From Ureibacillus xyleni (lineage in GTDB: Bacteria; Bacillota; Bacilli; Bacillales_A; Planococcaceae), in contig NZ_OBMQ01000006.1 in NCBI RefSeq assembly GCF_900217795.1, positions 62,001-126,000 of the forward strand: a stretch of 64,000 nt of DNA, read 5' to 3'. The translations under genes were made by a program, and so were the position numbers. Shown here in pieces: positions 43,574-53,090 of the stretch. Below the pieces are notes generated by a model. That model saw nothing but the letters and a program-made list of their open reading frames with translations. It was not told the DNA's origin and searched no databases. The stretch's first letter is position 1, and each line of letters starts with the position of its first letter.

Positions 43574-45148
43574 ATGAGAAATCGAAAATATAAACTTACT
43601 ACCTTGTTGACAGGGCTTATTTTAACTTCTGTATTGTTAATTACGGTATTTTTACTGTTCGCTTCGTATCAATTTGAGAAGAAATCCTTAACTGAAACCT
43701 ATCTGACACTTAATTATTCAAAGTCCGAAAAAATTAGTCAATCTGTTAACTCGTTATCAAAATCAATGAGGTCTAGTCTGCAAGAAATAACGAAATTTCT
43801 CTCTGAAAATCCTGAAATGACTAGTCGAGAAATTCAAGAACATTTAGAACTTTTGAAGAATAATAATAGATATTTTAATTCTCTAACTTGGATTGATGAA
43901 ACAGGATTAGTTCGCAATATTGCTCCTGTTAATGTGGGGATACAAGGAGATTACGTAACTGGGGTTATTAAAGAGGCTGTCGATTCAAAAAAGCCAATGT
44001 TAACACCGCCATTTTCTGGGCTAACTGGACGCATTATTGTTTTAATGAGTGAACCTTTTTATGATGCTAAAGGAAATTATAGAGGAATTATCGGGGGCTC
44101 AATATTCTTACAAGAACAAAATGTTTTAAATGAAATTTTAGGGAACGACATTGTTGATCAAAATGGTTCTTATTATTATGTAGTTGGACCAGATGGAAAG
44201 TTATTATTTCATCCTAATCTAAACCGTATTGGGGACCGTGTAAAAGGTAATCAGGTCATTTCGAAACTTATACAGGGGCAAAGTGGAATGGAAAGAGTGG
44301 TAAATACAAAAGGTGTTCCAATGTTAGCGGCATATAGTTATATTCCTGAAATTGGTTGGGGAGTTGTTCAACAGACACCCGTTTCCTATGTTGAAGAACT
44401 GTTAAAAAAACATATTCAAAAATTACTTGCTACCATATTTTTACCTTTTCTAATTTTACTTTTTCTTTCGATAAGTTTTGCTCGAAAGCTTGCAAAACCT
44501 TTTATTGATTTAGCTGATGTTGTTAATCAATTTGGTTCGGATAAGCCAATTCAACCACCTAAATTTCAATCCCATTGGAACCGTGAAGCAGACCTATTAA
44601 CGAAGAGTCTTATTATCGCCATTAGTGCGGTAGAAAAAAACAAAAACAAACTTGTTGAAGAGGCGATGACGGATTCACTAACACATTTACCTAATCGGAG
44701 AAAATTAACGGAAGTTGTGAATAAGCTTTCAAAAGATAAACAACAATTCTCTTTAATTGTATTAGATATTGATCATTTCAAATCAATTAACGATACTTAT
44801 GGCCATCAAATTGGGGATGAAGTTTTAAAATTCATGGCAGAAACTGTACAATCAGTTATTAGCCAAAAAGATGTTTTTTTCCGCTATGGAGGAGAAGAAT
44901 TTATTCTAGTACTTCCACATTTAAATTCAAATGAAGCGTATCTTATAGCGGAAACTATTCGAACTACAATCGCGAATAAAATTAGTCCTATGGGGAAACC
45001 AATTACTGTTTCCCTCGGCATATCAGAATTTCCATCTCATACCGAGTCTTTGAAAGATTTGTTTTTATTTGCTGACAAAGCTTTGTATGAATCGAAATCT
45101 AAAGGCAGAAATTTTGTAACCATTTGGCAAGGTAATACGTCTAAGTAA
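43574..45148 (+). CDS. Membrane diguanylate cyclase (dCache-GGDEF)
   Basis: 524 aa. One helix at about 9-31, an extracytoplasmic dCache domain to about 275, a second helix near 280-300, then a GGDEF domain with DSLTHLPNRRKL, DIDHFKSINDTYGHQIGD and the active-site loop RYGGEEF at about 437-443. The intact GGEEF predicts synthesis of c-di-GMP from GTP in response to an outside signal. No clear RxxD inhibitory site and no EAL domain. It lies about 2 kb upstream of a c-di-GMP riboswitch. The ATG 43574 start has a poor ribosome binding site; TTG 43562 is possible. Confidence 0.92.
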   Translation: MRNRKYKLTTLLTGLILTSVLLITVFLLFASYQFEKKSLTETYLTLNYSKSEKISQSVNSLSKSMRSSLQEITKFLSENPEMTSREIQEHLELLKNNNRYFNSLTWIDETGLVRNIAPVNVGIQGDYVTGVIKEAVDSKKPMLTPPFSGLTGRIIVLMSEPFYDAKGNYRGIIGGSIFLQEQNVLNEILGNDIVDQNGSYYYVVGPDGKLLFHPNLNRIGDRVKGNQVISKLIQGQSGMERVVNTKGVPMLAAYSYIPEIGWGVVQQTPVSYVEELLKKHIQKLLATIFLPFLILLFLSISFARKLAKPFIDLADVVNQFGSDKPIQPPKFQSHWNREADLLTKSLIIAISAVEKNKNKLVEEAMTDSLTHLPNRRKLTEVVNKLSKDKQQFSLIVLDIDHFKSINDTYGHQIGDEVLKFMAETVQSVISQKDVFFRYGGEEFILVLPHLNSNEAYLIAETIRTTIANKISPMGKPITVSLGISEFPSHTESLKDLFLFADKALYESKSKGRNFVTIWQGNTSK

Positions 45149-45162
45149 ATGGTAAATCTATT

Positions 45163-45195
45163 AACCGATTCCAATCTCAGGAGTCGGTTTTTTAT
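45163..45195 (+). terminator. Terminator after the diguanylate cyclase gene
   Basis: Stem AACCGATTC/GAGTCGGTT with a 9-nt loop and six T. Confidence 0.85.
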
Positions 45196-45271
45196 TGTTT
45201 GCTGTAAAAAATTGCAAACTATAGTAGATAGTGATATTTAGTAATTAACAAATCAAAAAGGGGAAAGAGTT

Positions 45272-46687
45272 ATGGGAAAGTCGAAATTTATCTTAGCTTC
45301 TTTATTTGCTGTAAGTGTAATTACACCGATAGGCACTGCAAATGCAAATGAAGTTCGTCCAGTAGAAGGGGTTACTAGTGTACAAAACTCATTTTTACAC
45401 TTTACAGAAGTTGATTTAAAATCGTTAACAGATGAAGAAAAAAGTTTTGTAGAAGAAGCCAAAAAAAGAAAGCCGGGCTTATATAGTCAAGGAAATTTAT
45501 ATGTGATTACGCTTGGTGAAAAGCCAACAACAGGTTATAGTTTAAAATTCGTGGAAAGCAAAACAAATTTTGAAAAGGAACAAATCTTCGTAAAAATGAC
45601 AAGTCCGGCTTCAGGGACATTTGTTGGTGATGCAATAACATATCCATATATCGTCGGAAAGTTAGAGTTACCAAGCAAATATATGTCCATTGAAGTTATA
45701 GATGTAGACACTGGCAAATCCGCCTTTTTAGATAAGCAGGACATATTTGAATCTGTACACATTCATAAAGATTGGACGATACGTTTTAATACGCAAATAA
45801 ATGAGAATACAGTTACTCCTGAGAACATTTACATTTATGAAAAAGCAAACGGAAAAGAGAAAAGTAAATTTCCAGCTAAGCTATCATTATTGAGTGATGG
45901 AAAAACGGTAAAAGTGACTCCGCTAACAAGTTATAAATATAGCAACAACTATACAATATTCATCTCGAAGGAAGTCTCATCGACAAAAAATGTAAAAATG
46001 AAAAATGATAAAGAAGTATCATTTTCTACAATGAAAGAGCCGGAAGTCGTTCCTGTGGATCCATCGAAACAAATAACTTTCTCTTATAAATTTATAGGAG
46101 GAGCAGAAGGATGGGAGGGGGCTTTCTCAGATTATGAAGAAGATATGGACATTAAAGCGACATTTGAACATAAATTCTTACCATCAGAAGTAGGTAAAAG
46201 TTTAGAAGGTTTATATTTGAGTAGTTCGAATCGCAGTGATGACGTTTTTATGTATATTAAGAAAAAGTTAAGCACTGAAGATGGGATAAAGCCGAACACA
46301 ACATATCAAGTAAATTTAGCATTTGATTTAGTAACAAATATTGGGCCGGATTTAGATATTGGTGCTGGTGGATCCCCAGGTGGAAGTGTTTTTGTGAAAG
46401 CCGGTGCTACAGCAGTGGAACCAAAGCCAATACTAGAAAAAAATTATTATCGAACAAATATTGATCATGGCGACCAATCAGAAGGTGGCACAGATGCTGA
46501 AGTAATCGGCAATATTACGAAAACATCAGAAGGTGACCTTTATGAAATAAAACCTTTTGAACATAAAGTTGAAGTCACAACAGATGAAAACGGTGAGCTT
46601 TGGCTAGTGATCGGTACAGATTCTGGTTTTGAAGGTATAACAAGCCTTTATTATACTAATATTCACGCTACAATAACTGAAAAATAA
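45272..46687 (+). CDS. Secreted protein with PrcB-like and Big_5-type domains
   Basis: 471 aa. The signal peptide cleaves near GTANA-NE (about residue 26). A PrcB C-terminal-type segment, LYVITLGEKPTTGYSLKF, lies at about 71-88. An SbsA/Big_5-like Ig domain follows at about 165-255 (TIRFNTQINENTVTPENIYI). The last 200 residues are a beta-rich domain I cannot name. No LPXTG or SLH anchor, so it is released or held by the matrix. It is encoded between a diguanylate cyclase and the c-di-GMP-switched polysaccharide operon, which suggests a matrix role (inference). Confidence 0.75.
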   Translation: MGKSKFILASLFAVSVITPIGTANANEVRPVEGVTSVQNSFLHFTEVDLKSLTDEEKSFVEEAKKRKPGLYSQGNLYVITLGEKPTTGYSLKFVESKTNFEKEQIFVKMTSPASGTFVGDAITYPYIVGKLELPSKYMSIEVIDVDTGKSAFLDKQDIFESVHIHKDWTIRFNTQINENTVTPENIYIYEKANGKEKSKFPAKLSLLSDGKTVKVTPLTSYKYSNNYTIFISKEVSSTKNVKMKNDKEVSFSTMKEPEVVPVDPSKQITFSYKFIGGAEGWEGAFSDYEEDMDIKATFEHKFLPSEVGKSLEGLYLSSSNRSDDVFMYIKKKLSTEDGIKPNTTYQVNLAFDLVTNIGPDLDIGAGGSPGGSVFVKAGATAVEPKPILEKNYYRTNIDHGDQSEGGTDAEVIGNITKTSEGDLYEIKPFEHKVEVTTDENGELWLVIGTDSGFEGITSLYYTNIHATITEK

Positions 46688-46698
46688 TACTACTACAA

Positions 46699-46735
46699 AA
46701 GATGACTTTGGCAACATGCCGAGGTCTTTTTTTTG
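46699..46735 (+). terminator. Terminator after the secreted-protein gene
   Basis: An imperfect stem AAGATGACTTTGGC/GCCGAGGTCTT with eight T. Confidence 0.8.
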
Positions 46736-46885
46736 TTAACAATCATAGAAAATAGAGAATGTTTTAGAACTGAAGTGATGAGAAGAAAGGTGAAATTTTA
46801 CGGAAAATTTATAAAAAGTTTACAAAAAATTTAAAATATATATATCGTAATCTACAGTAACATCTGCTAAAATAATATTAATTAG

Positions 46886-46938
46886 TTTACAAAATAATCC
46901 AATTTTTTTAATATAAACACTATTTTTATAGTGTTATA
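46886..46938 (+). promoter_or_regulatory. Promoter and 5' hairpin of the polysaccharide operon
   Basis: TTTACA (46886-46891), 17 bp, TAATAT (46909-46914) predicts a start near 46920. A perfect hairpin AACACTAT-TTTT-ATAGTGTT then lies at the extreme 5' end of the leader, which may stabilise the RNA. The riboswitch follows 20 nt later. Confidence 0.6.
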
Positions 46939-46956
46939 AAACTTTAAATTAATATC

Positions 46957-47030
46957 TTCGTGGAGGCTATGAAGATAAGTCGGTAATTGGGCACTTAGAC
47001 TTATTGGAGCTAATAGTGCAACCGGCCACG
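46957..47030 (+). promoter_or_regulatory. c-di-GMP-II riboswitch
   Basis: Closing helix P1 is CGTGG (46959-46963) with CCACG (47026-47030). The core AATTGGGCACTTAGACTTAT and TAATAGTGCAACCGGCCACG closely matches the c-di-GMP-II aptamer as I recall it from Clostridium (TTGGGCACTTGAC..TAGTAGTGCAACCGACCGTG). GCACT/AGTGC and the pseudoknot-forming strands are kept. The 3' strand of P1 is also the 5' arm of a terminator. It precedes an eight-gene polysaccharide operon. Confidence 0.9.
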
Positions 47031-47077
47031 CTTTTTAATTTTTGACCTTGTCATGAATTGAGAAGCGTGTTTTTTTT
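47027..47077 (+). terminator. Riboswitch-controlled terminator
   Basis: CACGCTT (47027-47033) pairs with AAGCGTG (47063-47069), followed by eight T. The left arm shares CACG with aptamer helix P1, so ligand-bound aptamer and terminator exclude each other. Confidence 0.85.
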
Positions 47078-47107
47078 GTAAAAGTTCAAGTAAAGGAGGC
47101 AATTAAT

Positions 47108-47881
47108 ATGGACTATAGTGTTGTCATTCCATGTTGTAACGAAGAATGGGTAATTGAAAAAACCGTTGAACGCTTTCAACAACTTTTCAATCATACGTCA
47201 TTTGAAATAATCCTTACCATCGAACAGAGCGACTCTATGACAATTGAAGTAGCTAAACAGTTAAAGAAGAAATATCAAAATGTACGATTGTTAGAAAACA
47301 ACGCAAAGCATGGAAAAGGCTACAGTGTCCGAAGAGGAGTATTAAGCAGCCAGGGGGACTATGTTTTAGTTATGGATGCAGATATGCCTGTTCAAATTGA
47401 AAAGTACTTTCCAATCATGAATAAGTTAATAGAAGATCCAAGTGTAGCTGCTATATATGTAACAGCTTTAGGTGATAAAACAAACGGAGCAAAACGTGGA
47501 AGATTAAGAGCGGAGGCATCTTTTTGGTTGTTTTTCTTAAGAAGACTATTTTTAAAACATAACATTACCGACACACAAATGGGTTGCAAATTATATAGAG
47601 GGAATATTGCAAGAACCTTTTACAAATATCTCAATGAGAAGGGCTTCTTATTCGAACTGCATATTACAGATTTAATCCTAAATGCTGGCTATAGTATTGA
47701 AGAATGCTCCGTAAGAATTGAGGAATTCTCTGAAAAAAGTTCCATACGTTTCTCCTCTTTAATAAAAAGTTTCGGTGAGTTTTTCTTTTATATCTTGAGG
47801 GGAAGAAAGGTGTTACTTAAAAAATCGTTCACTTCCCGTCAAATATTTAAGAGTGATGCTAATACGATGGACATGCATTAA
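47108..47881 (+). CDS. GT2 glycosyltransferase, polyprenyl-phosphate sugar synthase-like
   Basis: 257 aa. GT-A fold with VVIPCCNEEWVIEKTVE at the start, GKGYSVRRGV near 75 and the DAD motif VLVMDADMPVQ near 92; the KLYRGNIA region follows. This order matches dolichyl/undecaprenyl-phosphate glucosyl- or mannosyltransferases. It has no obvious C-terminal membrane helices, so it would act at the inner face of the membrane, loading a sugar on a lipid carrier for the GT-C-like protein encoded two genes on (inference). AAAGGAGG precedes ATG. First gene behind the c-di-GMP riboswitch. Confidence 0.87.
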   Translation: MDYSVVIPCCNEEWVIEKTVERFQQLFNHTSFEIILTIEQSDSMTIEVAKQLKKKYQNVRLLENNAKHGKGYSVRRGVLSSQGDYVLVMDADMPVQIEKYFPIMNKLIEDPSVAAIYVTALGDKTNGAKRGRLRAEASFWLFFLRRLFLKHNITDTQMGCKLYRGNIARTFYKYLNEKGFLFELHITDLILNAGYSIEECSVRIEEFSEKSSIRFSSLIKSFGEFFFYILRGRKVLLKKSFTSRQIFKSDANTMDMH

Positions 47882-47919
47882 CAAATTTTTTTAAATAGTA
47901 ACAAAAATGGGGGAGTAAT

Positions 47920-48669
47920 GTGGAAAGTGTTGATTTTTATGATGCTAAGCATAATAAAGCAATAGAGAGAGGCTTTTTTCCAAGAGAGAATATTGCTTTG
48001 GAAGAGATAGAAAAGTATATACCTCAAAATTTATCTGATTTCAGTATATTAGATTTAGGTTGTGGGGAAGGTTTAGTTTTATCTTATTTATCTAATCAAT
48101 ATAACCACAATTCGTTGAGACTTCATGGATTGGATTATTCAGAACACCAACTAGAATTTGCAAGGAAAAGAGTACCCAATGTGACGTTTAATCAAGCAGA
48201 TTTCAGTAAAGGTATACCATACGAAAACGACTCCTTTGATTTAATATACTCGGGAGAAGTGATTGAACATCTCTATGATCCAGATTTTTTTGTACAAGAA
48301 ATATATAGAGTATTAAAAAGGGGAGGTGTTTTAGTTATAACTACTCCTAACTTATGTAGTTGGATATCAAGGTTATTTTTCTGTATGGGAATATACCCAA
48401 TTTTTTATGAATCATCTACCAAAAATGCAAAGTATGGATTTAAATTTTTGAAAAATATCAAACAGCAGAGTATACCTGTAGGCCATATTCGGTTAATGAA
48501 TTTAGATGCTTTAGAATCTTTACTCAAAGAACAAGGCTTTTTCGTTCAGAAAAAACAAGGTTTTGCTTTCCATGGTTTTTCGGGTTTAATTGCTTCGGTG
48601 GACAAATTAATGATTAACATTCCCTCGTTATCATCAGGATTTGTGGTAACCGCTATTAAGAATACATAA
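47920..48669 (+). CDS. SAM-dependent methyltransferase in the polysaccharide operon
   Basis: 249 aa. SAM motif I ILDLGCGEGLVLSYL near residue 46, acidic LHGLDYSE, then FDLIYSGEVIEHLYDPD, as in Methyltransf_11/23 enzymes. The start is GTG 47920 with GGGGGAG. By context it probably modifies a sugar or the lipid-linked glycan. It differs clearly from the second methyltransferase of the operon, so two different sites may be methylated. Confidence 0.82.
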   Translation: MESVDFYDAKHNKAIERGFFPRENIALEEIEKYIPQNLSDFSILDLGCGEGLVLSYLSNQYNHNSLRLHGLDYSEHQLEFARKRVPNVTFNQADFSKGIPYENDSFDLIYSGEVIEHLYDPDFFVQEIYRVLKRGGVLVITTPNLCSWISRLFFCMGIYPIFYESSTKNAKYGFKFLKNIKQQSIPVGHIRLMNLDALESLLKEQGFFVQKKQGFAFHGFSGLIASVDKLMINIPSLSSGFVVTAIKNT

Positions 48670-48700
48670 GTAACACTATTAGAAAGAGAGGTGTTATTAT

Positions 48701-51700
48701 ATTTTCAGCAACTTGGTAAAGACAGATAAGATGGCTCGTAGTCTTTGTATTGCTTTCCTTATTGGAATCGTTTTGTTTCTTTCAAGGGAAATGATCTTTT
48801 CAAGAAAATATATTGTTTTTAGTGATTTAGATTTTGGTTATTATGATTCTTTGTACATCGAACGGATATTAGGTCTATTTAATGAAAATTTTTCATCAAT
48901 GAACTTTTTTAACTTATCCAGACTAGTATTTGTATACCCATTACATTTGATTTCGAGTTTCTTTGATGATTCTGTTCCGCAACTCATTTTAAAGCTTATT
49001 ATAGGAACTATTTTGCTACTTTCCAGTATAGGTGCCTATAAGCTAATTGAGTATTTGCTTTTGGGACATTTTAACAGTTTCCCTTCTCGCCTTCACTACG
49101 TTGGAATAATTATTCCCGCCCTTTTTTATACTTTAAATCCATGGGTGATTATTAGGATTCAACATATTTTCTTGCTAGTAGGTTATGCATGCTTTCCTTG
49201 GATCATCTTATATTTTTTGCGGTTGTTTCCAATATACGTAGTTTCTAAAGAGAGTTCGAAAAGATTAACATGGGATGATTATTCAGCATCTATTAAAATA
49301 AGTTTTTTTGTTTGCTTAGGATCTGCTGCAATCCATTATTTTTTCTATTATGTAATAGCTCTTGGTATTATTTTTATATTTATCTTATTAAAGAATATTA
49401 GGTTGTCTAGACCTTCAATAAAAAATTTACTGTTAATTACAATAAAGAAGGTATTCCTTTTAATAGGATGCATTACCCTATTTAATGCATATTGGATTTT
49501 AACTTATATAAATTCTATGTTTATAACATCTGTAGAACCTTCAAATGTAAATGTTGTAGATACACTACAAATGTTTTCTAGGTTCAGTTCAATTCCAAAT
49601 GTTTTATATCTGATTTCATATTGGTGGCCGATGTTTGAGGTGAATAGGTACCTTAATTGGTCATTTTGGGTTGGCGGCGGAGTTTTTTTGGCTCTTATTA
49701 TTTATATTATTTCCTTTAGATATGGATGGCACTTTTATATTAGGCTTTTTACATGGTTGACCATTTTTATTACTGTACTTTCTCTAGGTGTTAATACTGC
49801 TATAATAAGTGACTTTAATGTATTTGTCGTAACGAAAGTTCCAATCATTGGGCATATATTTAGGGATCCAAATAAACTAATTGGTCCAATGGCTTTATTC
49901 TATTCAATTCTAATTGGGTTTGGAGTAGACCGAATTCTCTTTTCATTACGTACTTTTGGATTTCCAAGGATTATACAAATGATATCAATCTTTATTTTAT
50001 TGACAGCACTATATTTTTATTTTAAACCTTTCTCAGAAGTTTTTATAAATCATTATTATGATACAGTGCGAGTACCTGATGAGTATGAGGAAGTGCAAAA
50101 GCATTATTTAGATGAGGGAAAAATCTTATGGACTCCATCTATGGAACATATGTTGTTACCAAATGGAATATCTAGTTTCGAATGGAATGATATAAATAAT
50201 AATGAACTAATAAAGGCTAGTAGTGATTTTCATCTGTATTCAAGTAAAAAACCGACAATATTTCAAAATGAAAATAATCATGGGATGGTAAGATATGTAT
50301 CCTCCTACATTCAACATATTTTAGATAATGGAACTGCCCAACATTTAGGTGAAACCATTTCCTGGATGGGATTTAATGAAGTAGGTTATCATGGCGATGT
50401 TTTCGGCCATAAAGAAAGACAAGATTTCAATAAAAAAGTGATTGAAGAACAGCATGATTTAGAAAAACACTACGAAAATGATGTTTTTTCTTTATATAAA
50501 ACTGGGGCAAATGATAGCAATGTACACGGTGTAAATAAATTTGTCTATTCCACTAAGCCATTACCAAATGTTTCATCCTTATTAGATTATAAAGGAGATT
50601 TGAATATATCAAGCAATGACACAGGTTTGTTTTGGGCACAATTACAAAAACAGCAGCCACCATTAAATCAAAATACATTGCTGGTAGGAGATTCTTATTT
50701 GGATTTTTTAATACCTTTTTTAGCTGAAAAGTATTCGTATTATCCCTTCGATTTTATTAACACAGGAAATCCCTATAAAGGGTGGGGGAAAACGCGTGTA
50801 CAAGAAGCAGATTGGGTCTGGGCTTTAAAGATGAATCAACTGAATAATAATTGGGATTACGACTACGGAAAAGGGCTTATTTATACGTATGCCCCTTTTA
50901 AGTTAAATATCGAGCCACACAAAGTATCATCTTATAAAGGGAAAGCAATTATTACAATGGATGATGTTCTGAATGGTTTTTTTGAACCAGAAAATGAAGA
51001 GGTTTTTAGGCTTACTCCATTTCTACAAAATAATACTAGTAGCACGGTATTAGAGGGCTTTGTACAAACAAAAGATGTGAACGGTAAACTATGGAATGTT
51101 GCTAAATCCAAACTTATAAACTTAGAACAAAAAGAATTATCTAAATTTCTTAGAGTCCGAGTAAAAATGTCGGGGGTAAATGCTGGTTCGGTTCATTTTA
51201 AAGTACGGTTTTTTGATAAAAAATCGGAAGAAATACAAGTAGGATTTGTTTCTTCAAGTAACGTACTTTCAGAGTATAATCAGTCGGAATTTTTTAACGA
51301 TTTTGTTATACCAATGGAAGCTAAGTATTTTAGAATTGACATTTTATCAAATCAATATGAAGCAAACCCTACATATCTTTGGATTCATGATTTCGAGATA
51401 TCAAACTTATCAAATATAGGGGTTCAAAATGAGTTTATTTTACCAATAAGGAAAGATAAAGAGGATACATACCGTGTTCTTGTTAGAATGTTTCATTCAA
51501 AAGTAGGAGGAACAACGACTTTTTCATCTGGATCAAATTTTACTGAAATAAATACAAAACAAGAGAACAATAAGTTTGTTTGGACAGATTTAGGTGAAAT
51601 GCCCATTGAAAATGGAAAGTTAAAAATAATTCCTAGCGATGGATTAACTGCAATCAACGCAGTTGTTGCCATTCCCTCGTCTGAATTTGAACAAGTTAGG

Positions 51701-53056
51701 GAAATTGCTGAAAATCATTTAAATGGAGTTCAAATGGATACTTCCTTAATTAGACAGGATTACGTTGTTCAAGATGAAATCGATACGTCGAGTGTCAAAG
51801 ATTATTATTCTACACCAGCAAGTATTGGGGATAATGTATTTCCAGTTTTACATGGGAAAGTGACGAAAAACCTTGAAGTAATCTCTAATCAAACATTTAT
51901 TCCTTCAATAATAGGTAACATTAAAGATGGACATTTTGTGAAATATAAAATTTTACAAGATGGGAAGACAATTTATGAAGATAGTAATTTTGCAAAGAAA
52001 AAATTAGAACGCAACTTTCAAAACTACGATGGAGAAATTAATAATACCCCAAATCGGTATTTTTTATCTTTAAGTTTGAGAAAAGATAATAAATGGAGAA
52101 TGGAACGTTATGATTTTAAACCTGTCTCACTTAAAAAAGGTAAGTATAAAATTGAAATTATAGCCCATTCAAATATATCTAATTTACTAGATAAAAATAA
52201 TGTACATTTATTAACCTACAAAGAGATAATTGTTCCTCAAGAAATGAAGGGTTCAGATGAACAAGCAATACGTTTCGCTAATTTTGGATACGAGCAGGGG
52301 AACATAAGTATAGAGAAAATACAAAAAAACAATAGCATTAAATTGAAAAACGGACCTACAAGAAGTGAACAGTGGATTATTTATACAACAGACCCAGTAA
52401 GGGTAAATGAAGGGGAACGCTACCTCTTCGATTTTGATCTTACTCATTCTGGAATTTCTATGTTACATGGTAAATTGCAGTGGCTTAACAATTCAAAGGA
52501 ACTATATAAATCTACGGTTTTAGAAGGTTCTTCTACACATATGAAATCTGTAATTAAAATAGAGAAAGATGGTTATATACAACCTACTTTTTTATTTAAA
52601 GGAAAACAAAAAGAAGAAGGAACATTCGTGCTAAAACATGCAAAAATGTATCCAATAGATAATCTGATTAAATTAGAAAGTTCTCACTTGCTTCCTGAAA
52701 ATAGTTTGAAGGACATTACGGACGGTAAGCTTGAGGAAAAAAACGGTCATATATTATCGAGTGGCTATGACTATCTAATTCATAATGAAGCTTATCAGGG
52801 GGTATGGAGATTATATGGTAACGAAGTAGAAAGCCCATTTATTATAAATTTCTTTCATAATGGGTTCTATATTGGGGACCAGAGTACTCTATATAAAGGA
52901 AGTATCCAATTATCAACTATCTTAAGAATTCCATACTTCATAGGGATTGTTCTTTTAGTGCTTGCGTTCATATTTTTATTGTTCATTCTCTTCTTAGAAA
53001 GTAGATTTTCCCGTAAAAAACGTAAAAAACAAAGAGTGTTATTAAATAGGGATTAA
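48701..53056 (+). CDS. Giant GT-C-like membrane protein with extracytoplasmic beta domains
   Basis: About 1451 aa. The N-terminal ~430 residues hold around twelve membrane helices, with an acidic first loop (FSDLDFGYYDS) and YTLNPWVIIRIQHIF, features seen in GT-C transferases and DUF3367/arabinofuranosyltransferase-like proteins. About 950 extracytoplasmic residues follow, beta-rich and carbohydrate-binding in appearance. A C-terminal helix (about 1405-1430) and a basic tail end the protein. It probably transfers or polymerises lipid-linked sugars outside (inference). The start is uncertain: GAGAGGTG is 7 nt before an in-frame ATT (48701); TTG 48713 and ATG 48731 lack a site. Confidence 0.8.
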   Translation: MFSNLVKTDKMARSLCIAFLIGIVLFLSREMIFSRKYIVFSDLDFGYYDSLYIERILGLFNENFSSMNFFNLSRLVFVYPLHLISSFFDDSVPQLILKLIIGTILLLSSIGAYKLIEYLLLGHFNSFPSRLHYVGIIIPALFYTLNPWVIIRIQHIFLLVGYACFPWIILYFLRLFPIYVVSKESSKRLTWDDYSASIKISFFVCLGSAAIHYFFYYVIALGIIFIFILLKNIRLSRPSIKNLLLITIKKVFLLIGCITLFNAYWILTYINSMFITSVEPSNVNVVDTLQMFSRFSSIPNVLYLISYWWPMFEVNRYLNWSFWVGGGVFLALIIYIISFRYGWHFYIRLFTWLTIFITVLSLGVNTAIISDFNVFVVTKVPIIGHIFRDPNKLIGPMALFYSILIGFGVDRILFSLRTFGFPRIIQMISIFILLTALYFYFKPFSEVFINHYYDTVRVPDEYEEVQKHYLDEGKILWTPSMEHMLLPNGISSFEWNDINNNELIKASSDFHLYSSKKPTIFQNENNHGMVRYVSSYIQHILDNGTAQHLGETISWMGFNEVGYHGDVFGHKERQDFNKKVIEEQHDLEKHYENDVFSLYKTGANDSNVHGVNKFVYSTKPLPNVSSLLDYKGDLNISSNDTGLFWAQLQKQQPPLNQNTLLVGDSYLDFLIPFLAEKYSYYPFDFINTGNPYKGWGKTRVQEADWVWALKMNQLNNNWDYDYGKGLIYTYAPFKLNIEPHKVSSYKGKAIITMDDVLNGFFEPENEEVFRLTPFLQNNTSSTVLEGFVQTKDVNGKLWNVAKSKLINLEQKELSKFLRVRVKMSGVNAGSVHFKVRFFDKKSEEIQVGFVSSSNVLSEYNQSEFFNDFVIPMEAKYFRIDILSNQYEANPTYLWIHDFEISNLSNIGVQNEFILPIRKDKEDTYRVLVRMFHSKVGGTTTFSSGSNFTEINTKQENNKFVWTDLGEMPIENGKLKIIPSDGLTAINAVVAIPSSEFEQVREIAENHLNGVQMDTSLIRQDYVVQDEIDTSSVKDYYSTPASIGDNVFPVLHGKVTKNLEVISNQTFIPSIIGNIKDGHFVKYKILQDGKTIYEDSNFAKKKLERNFQNYDGEINNTPNRYFLSLSLRKDNKWRMERYDFKPVSLKKGKYKIEIIAHSNISNLLDKNNVHLLTYKEIIVPQEMKGSDEQAIRFANFGYEQGNISIEKIQKNNSIKLKNGPTRSEQWIIYTTDPVRVNEGERYLFDFDLTHSGISMLHGKLQWLNNSKELYKSTVLEGSSTHMKSVIKIEKDGYIQPTFLFKGKQKEEGTFVLKHAKMYPIDNLIKLESSHLLPENSLKDITDGKLEEKNGHILSSGYDYLIHNEAYQGVWRLYGNEVESPFIINFFHNGFYIGDQSTLYKGSIQLSTILRIPYFIGIVLLVLAFIFLLFILFLESRFSRKKRKKQRVLLNRD

Positions 53057-53090
53057 TGCTAATAACTATAATTTGGAAAGAAGGTCTATT

